A stretch of 56,117 nucleotides of DNA, taken from contig JBEBHH010000021.1 in assembly GCA_040080965.1 (NCBI GenBank), positions 1 through 56,117 of the forward strand, given 5' to 3'. The DNA comes from SHZI01 sp040080965. Its GTDB lineage: Bacteria > Pseudomonadota > Gammaproteobacteria > Steroidobacterales > GCA-2729495. A program made the position numbers and the translations under genes. Position 1 is the stretch's first letter. Each line of letters begins with the position of its first letter. The notes under the pieces were generated by a model. The model worked only from the letters and a program-made list of their open reading frames with translations, did no database searches and had not been told where the DNA came from. This document shows positions 50,635-56,117 of this stretch, piece after piece.

Positions 50635-52034
50635 GGGAATTTCCCGCAGGGCCCCACACCCTCCGGCAGGACTCCGTCCCGGAGTAACCGGAGATTAACC
50701 GCCGCCCGGACGTATCCCGGGTCCAGCCGCAGGGCGCGGCGCCACGCTTCCTCCGCCCGCCGGAGGTCGCACTGGTCCGCCAGCGCCAGCCCCAGGTTGT
50801 TGAACGCCCGGGCGTTGTGCGGCGACCGGCTCACCACATCCCGCCAGAACGTGGCCTCGTCCCGGTAGACGTCATTGCGCAGGTGGGTGGCGAGGCCTGT
50901 AAAGGACAGCACGGCCACGAAGGCGGCCACGGCCAGCGCCCGGTGCCGGACACCGAGGCGCCGGATGGCCGCCGCCAGCAACAGCGCGGGGCCGGCCAGG
51001 GCCACGTAGAGCTGGCGGTCGTTCACGAGGTCCAGGCGCGCGAGCAGTGAGTTCGTCGGCGCCAGCCAGACCAGGAACCAGAGCAACGCAAACGCCGGCA
51101 GCGGGAACCGGCGGACGCTGGTCACCGCCAGCCCTCCCCCGGCCACCAGCGCCAGCAGCGTGAGGCCGTCCGCCGCATCCAGGCCGGGCATGGCCGGCAG
51201 GGCGGGATCGGCGTTCATCCGGTCGATGTTCAGCAACTGCCCCGCGAGATACCGGATGGCCGGCAACTGGGCGACGAGGTTCTCCGCCACCGACCGGGTG
51301 GCCAGGCTGCCTGAGAGAAAGGCCCGGTAGGCCGGCAGCGACAGCACCGCCGCAAGCGCCAGGACCAGCACCAGCCAGTGGCCGGCCGTTCTCGCCAGGA
51401 CCCCGCGCCAGTTGAAGGGCCGGGATATGTCTGCCGCCTCCCACAGCAGCAGCACGGCCGGCACGATGGCCGCGGTTTCCTTCGTGGCAATGCCGGCGAG
51501 CATGAGCATGAGCGAGACGGCAAGCAGCCAGCCCCGCTGTCCCGGCCGAACCCGCCATTGCACCCAGGCCGCCACGCTGCCCAGCGCGAACAGGGCGCTC
51601 AGCGACGTGGAGCGGCCCGAGGCGTAGGTGACCGCCTCCGTCTGCACCGGGTGCAGGACGAAGATGATCGCGGTTGCCAGCGCCAGCCAGCCGGCCATCG
51701 CCGGGGACTCGCCCAGCTGGTGGGCGAAGCACCGGACCAGGCACAGGATCAGTAAGCCGTTGCCGGCGTGAATCGCCACGTTGACGGCGTGGAACCCCAC
51801 GACGCCGGTGCCGCTGGCGTGATTGAGCGCGTAGCTCAGCTTCAGCAACGGCCGCATGCCGGGCATGGCGGACCACCAGGCCGTGAGGTCCTGCACCCGG
51901 GGATCCCGCACGATCACGTCCCAGTCGTCGAACTGGAAGCTCGCCTGCAGCGCGTTCGCGTAGGCGACGGCCACGAAGAGCACGACGAGAAACGCCGGCC
52001 ACCACCTCTGGAGCGGATTACCGGCGGCGGGCAT
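50631..52034 (-). CDS. TMTC/DUF1736-like membrane protein with C-terminal TPR
   Basis: 467 residues, roughly ten membrane helices. After TM1 comes FQFDDWDVIVRDPRVQDL, an acidic periplasmic loop typical of lipid-linked sugar glycosyltransferases (GT-C fold), then MRPLLKLSYALNHASG and IFVLHPVQTEAVTYASGRSTSLSALF. A single TPR-like unit follows (NARAFNNLGLALADQCDLRRAEEAWRRALRLDPGY). Family members are linked to protein O-mannosylation, but activity in bacteria is rarely shown. Its TAG stop is part of the REP-like palindrome. No operon partner. Confidence 0.85.
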   Translation of the reverse strand: MPAAGNPLQRWWPAFLVVLFVAVAYANALQASFQFDDWDVIVRDPRVQDLTAWWSAMPGMRPLLKLSYALNHASGTGVVGFHAVNVAIHAGNGLLILCLVRCFAHQLGESPAMAGWLALATAIIFVLHPVQTEAVTYASGRSTSLSALFALGSVAAWVQWRVRPGQRGWLLAVSLMLMLAGIATKETAAIVPAVLLLWEAADISRPFNWRGVLARTAGHWLVLVLALAAVLSLPAYRAFLSGSLATRSVAENLVAQLPAIRYLAGQLLNIDRMNADPALPAMPGLDAADGLTLLALVAGGGLAVTSVRRFPLPAFALLWFLVWLAPTNSLLARLDLVNDRQLYVALAGPALLLAAAIRRLGVRHRALAVAAFVAVLSFTGLATHLRNDVYRDEATFWRDVVSRSPHNARAFNNLGLALADQCDLRRAEEAWRRALRLDPGYVRAAVNLRLLRDGVLPEGVGPCGKFP

Positions 52035-52077
52035 CGGGCACCGCGGCCGCCCTCCGGAACACAGGAATACCCGGGAG

Positions 52078-53049
52078 CTAGCGGCCGAAGAGCCCCTTGA
52101 GGCGCTTCGCGCCTTCCTTCATGACATCCTCAGCGGTGGGCTTCGTGGCGGGGGTGGCAGGTGCCCCGGGACTGGCCGCGTCTTCGGCGGCCGCGGCGGC
52201 TCCGCCATCCATCATCTCGCGGGCGTAGTTGCTGCAGAAGTCCCGGTATTTCTCCGCGGGTGGAGTCGTGAAGCCCCGACCCGCGCATTCGCGCTGGGCG
52301 ATGGGCTGGGCCAGCGACGGACACTGGGCGCCGAGGAAATCAAGGTCCCCGCTGCGGTTCGCGTCGTTGCACAGGCGCGTGCGGATCGGCTCGGCCTGCA
52401 CGCCGCAGAATTTCGCCACCTCCGTCAGCGTCCCCGAATCAAGCATTGCATTGCCCGTGGGCTGGCGTGCCGCAACGGTGCTGAAACCTGCCTTCGTGCC
52501 CAGGCGATCACAGAGCTGCTTCTTGTACTTCGCGTCGCAGCTGTAGGTCTCGAGATAGGACGGAATCATCTGTTCCGGGGTGGCTGCGCAAAGCTGCGCC
52601 ATGGTGGCGTTCGACTGGGCCTGGGCCGCGGCAACCTGCTTCTTCACCTTGCTGGCGTCGCACGCGCCGAGGCGCTTGCCCTGCATCGTCATCTTCATCG
52701 TCTGGCCGTCCATCGTCATGTTCATTACCTGGGTGTAGCGGTCACTGCCCTGGTAGGTCATCTCGCCGGTGCCAGATCCCTCCGGACAGGTGACCTTGTA
52801 GGTGAACTTGCCGGGGGATCGCCGGACGTCACTCATCTGGCAGCGGTTATCCTCGGGCGCCATCGCCTCCGGGCCCTCCGCATTGACGGGTGCGCAGACC
52901 TCCTGCGTGCGTCCCGGCATCGACATGCCGCCGCCCTCCATGGCCATCGTGACTTCCCAGAGATTGCCGGGCTCCTCCGCCACGGCGGTCGAGGCCAGGA
53001 AACCCAGCACGACGATGGCCGGCGAGAACTTCTTGAGGGTCGGGCGCAT
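52078..53049 (-). CDS. Exported DUF3617-like protein, Cys-rich
   Basis: 323 residues with a signal peptide (MRPTLKKFSPAIVVLGFLASTAVA). The first 115 residues fit DUF3617: GNLWEVTMAMEGGGMSMPG, then a Cys in EVCAPV, CQMSDV and VTCPEGSG, suggesting disulfides and a lipid- or metal-binding beta-sandwich. The second half has about eight further cysteines (AQLCAATP, YSCDAKYKKQLCDR, KFCGVQAE, QRECAGRG) and an Ala/Pro-rich tail (ATPATKPTAEDVMKEG). Function unknown. It stands 29 bases upstream of nothing related; mazG is divergent. Confidence 0.83.
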   Translation of the reverse strand: MRPTLKKFSPAIVVLGFLASTAVAEEPGNLWEVTMAMEGGGMSMPGRTQEVCAPVNAEGPEAMAPEDNRCQMSDVRRSPGKFTYKVTCPEGSGTGEMTYQGSDRYTQVMNMTMDGQTMKMTMQGKRLGACDASKVKKQVAAAQAQSNATMAQLCAATPEQMIPSYLETYSCDAKYKKQLCDRLGTKAGFSTVAARQPTGNAMLDSGTLTEVAKFCGVQAEPIRTRLCNDANRSGDLDFLGAQCPSLAQPIAQRECAGRGFTTPPAEKYRDFCSNYAREMMDGGAAAAAEDAASPGAPATPATKPTAEDVMKEGAKRLKGLFGR

Positions 53050-53099
53050 GGCGGTTCTCCGGTGCGGGATGGTCTTGAAGCCGAGTATATGCCGGGTAG

Positions 53100-53111
53100 T
53101 AGGATGCAGGC
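53100..53111 (+). promoter_or_regulatory. Candidate leaderless promoter of the MazG-like gene
   Basis: TAGGAT (53100-53105) lies 6 bases before the ATG at 53112, with TTGAAG (53075-53080) 19 bases upstream. Spacing is a little long; if real, the transcript begins at the start codon. Confidence 0.3.
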
Positions 53112-53432
53112 ATGGCCGAACTGGATGAACTGAAGCAGCGCCTCAGGGACTTCGCGCAAGCCCGGGACTGGGAGCAGTTCCACACCCCGAAGAACCTGGC
53201 CATGGCGCTGGTGGCGGAGGCCGCCGAGGTGGTCGAGCATTTCCAGTGGCTGACATCCGCCGAGAGCCAGGCGCTGGATCCGCGCGGGAAGGCAGAGGTG
53301 GCGCTGGAGCTGGCCGACGTCCTGCTCTACCTCGTGATGCTGGCGGACCGCCTCGATGTGGACCTGGCCGAAGCCGCGCGCCGCAAGATCGTCCTCAACG
53401 AGAAGCGCTTCCCCCCGGCACCGCGCCCGTAG
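53112..53432 (+). CDS. MazG-like nucleotide pyrophosphohydrolase
   Basis: 106 residues, all helical, single MazG-like domain. The magnesium-binding acidic motifs are seen in LVAEAAEVVEHFQWL (EXXE) and ALELADVLLYLVMLADRLDVDL (ExxD). The length and FHTPKNLAMALV pattern fit the dCTP/dNTP pyrophosphatases of the RS21-C6 (DCTPP1) group rather than full-length MazG. It removes pyrophosphate from nucleotides, cleaning the dNTP pool. The TAG stop comes from an overlapping REP-like unit. Confidence 0.9.
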   Translation: MAELDELKQRLRDFAQARDWEQFHTPKNLAMALVAEAAEVVEHFQWLTSAESQALDPRGKAEVALELADVLLYLVMLADRLDVDLAEAARRKIVLNEKRFPPAPRP

Positions 53433-53450
53433 GAGCGCCTTTAGGCGCGA
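53430..53450. repeat. Single REP-like unit between convergent genes
   Basis: GTAGGAGCGCC-type unit with a 5-bp stem GCGCC/GGCGC (53435-53439, 53444-53448) and loop TTTA. It contains both the stop of the MazG-like gene (TAG 53430-53432) and the stop of the small minus-strand gene (TAA read from 53443-53441). Confidence 0.8.
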
Positions 53451-53572
53451 TCATCGCCCGATTCCCGCCACGCATCCCACAACAACGACACACAACTCCA
53501 GATCGTGGCCGCAAAAAGCGCCAACAGCAGGCAACCAACGAACAGGGCAAGGGCGGCTACGAGCCAGTCCAT
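53441..53572 (-). CDS. Small 43-residue membrane protein
   Basis: Short frame from ATG 53572 coding for MDWLVAALALFVGCLLLALF, then AATIWSCVSLLWDAWRESGD and DRA: one convincing transmembrane helix with flanking Trp residues and a charged tail. It starts 3 bases after the stop of the upstream membrane-protein gene, a normal operon spacing. Its last codons and stop come from a REP-like unit, so the original C-terminus may have been longer. No family is recognised and no homology search was possible. Confidence 0.6.
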   Translation of the reverse strand: MDWLVAALALFVGCLLLALFAATIWSCVSLLWDAWRESGDDRA

Positions 53573-53575
53573 GGT

Positions 53576-54208
53576 TCAAAAGCACGCCGGGATCTGTTGC
53601 AGCGGACGGGCAACGAATGCCAGGGCATTCACCACCACCAGCAGGTAGATCACGAGCGCGCCGATGCGGCGGTCGTGACCCAGGCCCTTGAGGCTGCCCG
53701 CGATGCCGTAGGCCGGCGCGAGCACCGACAGGTTCAGGTACTTCAACGTCGCGGCGATTCCGGCCAGCAATGGCAGCAGCCCGGGATCGGCGCCGGCCGG
53801 CGCCACGGCGAGTGTGTGCAGGCACAAGTCCTCGAGGCAATCGAGTGCCGAGGCGAGCAACGGGGTCCAGGTGAGCACGCGACCCGCGGGCTGCCAGCTC
53901 GCGGGCAGGCGGAGAGTCAGCAGGCCCAGCAGCCCGCTGAGGAGCAAGCCGTAGCCCCAGGCGAACACCACGTCGCCGGGAATCAGCAGCCGGGCGATCG
54001 CCGATTGCTGCTCCGGGGTGAATGAGCCGAAGACACTGGTGAAGCGCTCTCCGGTGAAGGCGACCTGCAGGCAGGTGAGCTCCGGAAGGCGGTCACCGAG
54101 CACCGGTGCAAAGGGGCCCATCAGGACGCCCGTGGCGTACCCGAAGATGGCGACACCCGCGAGCGCCATGAGGGCGAAAATCCAGGCCTGTCGCGACGGC
54201 TGATTCAT
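53576..54208 (-). CDS. Integral membrane protein of unknown function
   Basis: 210 residues from ATG 54208. About four or five membrane helices (IFALMALAGVAIFGYATGVLMG; VVFAWGYGLLLSGLLGLLTLRL; GALVIYLLVVVNALAFVA) and one amphipathic loop. It has two cysteines in SALDCLEDLCLHTLA but no enzyme motif and is not a recognised transporter. The small 43-residue membrane protein follows at 3 bases. Divergent from the Trp-rich protein gene with only 10 bases between the starts. Confidence 0.75.
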   Translation of the reverse strand: MNQPSRQAWIFALMALAGVAIFGYATGVLMGPFAPVLGDRLPELTCLQVAFTGERFTSVFGSFTPEQQSAIARLLIPGDVVFAWGYGLLLSGLLGLLTLRLPASWQPAGRVLTWTPLLASALDCLEDLCLHTLAVAPAGADPGLLPLLAGIAATLKYLNLSVLAPAYGIAGSLKGLGHDRRIGALVIYLLVVVNALAFVARPLQQIPACF

Positions 54209-54218
54209 ACTGGCGGCG

Positions 54219-54434
54219 ATGATCCGCCTCAACCCGGAAAAACTCCACCTGAGCAAGTGGACCGCCGTAAAGCCGGTCCGCAAGGAGAAGCACTTCCTCG
54301 TCACGGCGCTGATCCGCGACGACGAGGAGGTCGTCGTCGCGTGCCTCATCGAGGCCGTGCACAGCCGCCGGCTGCGGGAGATCGACTGGCGGGAACTGAA
54401 GGATCCGGAGAAGTGGCTGCAGGGCTGGCAGTAA
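54219..54434 (+). CDS. TIGR02450-family Trp-rich small protein
   Basis: 71 residues: LNPEKLHLSKWTAVKPVRKEKHFLV, then VVVACLIEAVHSRRLREIDWRELKD and a tail WLQGWQ, matching the small conserved TIGR02450 Trp-rich family of Proteobacteria. Function is unknown. Its TAA stop (54432-54434) lies inside a long palindrome shared with the convergent rlmJ stop. ATG is 10 bases from the divergent gene; no clear RBS is needed if leaderless. Confidence 0.9.
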   Translation: MIRLNPEKLHLSKWTAVKPVRKEKHFLVTALIRDDEEVVVACLIEAVHSRRLREIDWRELKDPEKWLQGWQ

Positions 54435-54506
54435 GGGGAGCAATGGGGACAGATTTATTTGGCCGGCGGCCGGCCAAATAAATCTGTCCCCATTGCTCCC
54501 CTTACT
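54430..54506. repeat. Perfect 77-base palindrome containing two stop codons
   Basis: 38-bp arms meeting at base 54468, the longest perfect palindrome here; core AATGGGGACAGATTTATTTG as at 22157-22217. The outermost bases AGTAAGGGGAGC and their mirror contain the TAA of the upstream gene (54432-54434) and the TAA of rlmJ (54504-54502 on minus), symmetric about the centre. It probably terminates transcription both ways. Confidence 0.93.
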
Positions 54507-55359
54507 TCGGGGGCGTCAGCCACTCCACCTTCCACCCGCTCCGGTCGTCGTTCTTCAGCGTGGTCCAGAGCCAGGGCAGCAGCGCATTCAGCTTCTGGTC
54601 CAGGCCGAAGGGCGCGTTGGCGATGCAGAGGCCGGACCCCCGCATGCCGTGGAAGGCCTCCGCCTCCACCCGCAGCTCCGCGTGCAGGAGCTTCGGCAGC
54701 GCGGTGGCCCGCATCTTGGCCGTGAAGCGCTCGGCGAGCGGGTCCCGGATCAGCGGATACCAGACGATGTAGATGCCACCGGGCCACCGGCCGTGGCAGG
54801 TCTTCAGGAGTTCGACCACCGCCAGGAATTCTTCCTTCACCTCGTAGGACGAATCCACCAGCACGACGCCCCGCTTCTCCTTTGGCGGCACCAGTGCCGG
54901 CAGCCCCTCGAAGGCGTTCCGGTCGTGGATGTGCACGCGGGGATCGCGTCCGAAGTTCCGGTGCAGCCTGGAGAGCGCGGCCGGGTGCAGCTCCAGCAGT
55001 TCCAGGTGATCCAGGGGCCGGAGCAGGTGGCGGGCGACCTGTGGCGAGCCGGGATAGAGATGCAGGTCACCGGCCTTGCCGGCCCCCTGCCCGTTCAGCG
55101 CGCGAACCGCCTCCAGGTAATCGCGCACTTCGGCGGGCGGATTCCGGGCGGCAAGGACGCGCTCGATGCCGCCGGCGAACTCGGCGTTCTTCCGGGCCTC
55201 GCCGCTCCGCAGGTCGTAGATGCCGGACCCCGCATGGGCATCCAGCACCCGCAGGGGCGTGTCCTTCCGCTGGAGGGCGCGGATGACCAGCGCCAGCACC
55301 GAGTGCTTCAGGACGTCGGCATGGTTACCGGCGTGGTAGTCGTGCTGATAGCTCAACAT
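54502..55359 (-). CDS. rlmJ: 23S rRNA (adenine(2030)-N6)-methyltransferase RlmJ, atypical catalytic motif
   Basis: 285 residues from ATG 55359; MLSYQHDYHAGNHADVLKH is the RlmJ signature N-terminus. SAM-binding motif LDAHAGSGIYDL and YPGSPQVARHLL match. The catalytic motif IV, DPPY in E. coli RlmJ (VLIDPPYE), reads VLVDSSYE here (Asp169-Ser-Ser-Tyr172), and the late NPPW equivalent reads NAPF. It should methylate A2030 of 23S rRNA; whether the changed motif keeps full activity is open. An ATG 9 bases upstream is a less conserved option. Confidence 0.92.
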   Translation of the reverse strand: MLSYQHDYHAGNHADVLKHSVLALVIRALQRKDTPLRVLDAHAGSGIYDLRSGEARKNAEFAGGIERVLAARNPPAEVRDYLEAVRALNGQGAGKAGDLHLYPGSPQVARHLLRPLDHLELLELHPAALSRLHRNFGRDPRVHIHDRNAFEGLPALVPPKEKRGVVLVDSSYEVKEEFLAVVELLKTCHGRWPGGIYIVWYPLIRDPLAERFTAKMRATALPKLLHAELRVEAEAFHGMRGSGLCIANAPFGLDQKLNALLPWLWTTLKNDDRSGWKVEWLTPPK

Positions 55360-55375
55360 CTGACACAATTAGCCC

Positions 55376-56098
55376 ATGGGACGCATATTTGAAACCAGAA
55401 AACACGTGATGTTTGCCCGCTGGAACCGCATGGCCAAGCAGTTCACGCGGATCGGCAAGGACATCACGATCGCCGTGAAGGCCGCGGGGCCCGACCCCGA
55501 CAACAATCCCGCCCTCCGCCGGGTCATCGCCAACGCCCGCGCCGTCAACATGCCGAAGGACAAGGTGGACGCCGCCATCAAGCGGGCCTCGGGCAAGGAC
55601 GTGGCGAACTACGAGGAAGTGATCTACGAGGGGTACGCACCCCACGGAATCGCCGTGCTCGTGCAGACCGCCACCGACAACCCTACCCGCACCGTCGGCA
55701 ACGTGCGCAACGTCTTCAACAAGAATGGCGGCAACTTCGCCACCACCGGCAGTGTCAGCTTCATGTTCCGCCGCATGGGCGTCTTCAGGCTGGACCCGGC
55801 CGGCATCGATCAGGATGATCTGGAACTGTACCTGATTGACCACGGCCTGGAGGAGATGGGCGAAAGCACCGGCGATAAGGCCGAGCCCCAGCTGGTGGTC
55901 CGCTGCAATTTCGCCGACTTCGGCCAGCTGCAGAAGGCGCTGGAGGACCGGGGAATCACGCCCTTGTCAGCCGAGCAGGAATACATCTGCACCACGCCCA
56001 TGGAACTGCCCGAGGACCAGGCCAAGGAAGCGCTCGAACTGATCGACAAGCTCGAGCAGGACGAGGACGTGCAGAAGGTCTTCCACACCCTCGTTTGA
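55376..56098 (+). CDS. YebC/PmpR-family DNA-binding/translation factor
   Basis: 240 residues. The N-terminus MGRIFETRKHVMFARWNRMAKQF, then TRIGKDITIAVKAAGPDPDNNPALRR, belongs to the YebC branch lacking the usual GHSKW start of E. coli YebC, which often occurs as a second copy. VYEGYAPHGIAVLVQTATDNPTRTV-like IYEGYAPHGIAVLVQ and the middle GNVRNVFNKNGGNFATTGSV are conserved. Proposed roles are transcription regulation and relief of ribosome stalling at polyproline. Only 16 bases separate it from rlmJ, divergent. Confidence 0.93.
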   Translation: MGRIFETRKHVMFARWNRMAKQFTRIGKDITIAVKAAGPDPDNNPALRRVIANARAVNMPKDKVDAAIKRASGKDVANYEEVIYEGYAPHGIAVLVQTATDNPTRTVGNVRNVFNKNGGNFATTGSVSFMFRRMGVFRLDPAGIDQDDLELYLIDHGLEEMGESTGDKAEPQLVVRCNFADFGQLQKALEDRGITPLSAEQEYICTTPMELPEDQAKEALELIDKLEQDEDVQKVFHTLV

Positions 56099-56117
56099 GA
56101 AGCACCGGGTTTGGCAT

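Noticed and set aside
1..56117. tRNA or rRNA genes, CRISPR arrays, transposases, integrases
   Set aside because: I found no T-loop/cloverleaf sequences, no regularly spaced direct repeats and no recombinase frames; the repeats present are small palindromes only.

Overview
The window is a GC-rich (by eye about two thirds G+C), densely packed chromosomal segment of a Gram-negative bacterium. A TonB/ExbB/ExbD/ExbD energiser, TorF-type outer-membrane proteins, an RND/TolC efflux operon, OxyR, RlmJ and the gamma-glutamylated putrescine pathway together point to the Gammaproteobacteria. Small REP-like palindromes built on GTAGGAGCGCC fit a Xanthomonadales/Nevskiales/Steroidobacterales-like lineage, but the sequence alone does not settle the family. 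I see no tRNA, rRNA, CRISPR array, transposase, integrase or prophage gene. The longest gene-free stretch is about 235 bases (15888-16122).

Layout. (1) 1-4961: 3' end of tonB, exbB, two exbD genes and two related exported repeat proteins, all on plus. (2) 5085-9374: a polyamine ABC transporter (potFGHI/spuDFGH type). (3) 9440-15887, minus: two TorF-like porins, then puuB, spuC, puuA and puuD, so uptake and breakdown of putrescine lie side by side. (4) 16123-20727: an MFS transporter, a membrane-anchored ClpP-fold protein, an SDR, and a CDF metal exporter with its CsoR-type repressor. (5) 20847-22157: a second MFS transporter. (6) 22297-29675: a sulfate ABC transporter whose ATPase carries an extra C-terminal domain, followed without a break by a sensor kinase and response regulator; the sulfate-binding protein is convergent. 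(7) 29689-36612: small exported protein, fructose-1,6-bisphosphatase, rhomboid protease, a large exported protein with a C-terminal sorting signal, a MerR regulator, a TPR-like protein, a nuclease and a hypothetical. (8) 36681-42902, minus: tetR, tolC-like, adaptor and RND pump, each overlapping the next. (9) 42980-48667, minus: the Anbu (ancestral proteasome-like) operon with circularly permuted ATP-grasp, alpha-E, transglutaminase and a coupled nitroreductase, apparently read from a sigma-54 promoter. (10) 48826-56098: oxyR with a divergent peroxiredoxin-glutaredoxin gene, a TMTC-like membrane protein, a DUF3617 protein, a MazG-like hydrolase, small membrane proteins, rlmJ and a YebC-family gene.

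Three features stand out. The sulfate transporter, its Usp-like ATPase extension and a two-component system form one transcription unit, suggesting transport-coupled sensing. The Anbu operon has a well-formed -24/-12 promoter and is translationally coupled to a Tat lipoprotein nitroreductase. Three long perfect palindromes have arms that run into the stop codons of neighbouring genes, and REP-like units supply the stop codons of several genes, so these repeats have shaped gene ends. Two regulator genes (tetR, merR) also have strong promoters placed so that their mRNAs should be leaderless.
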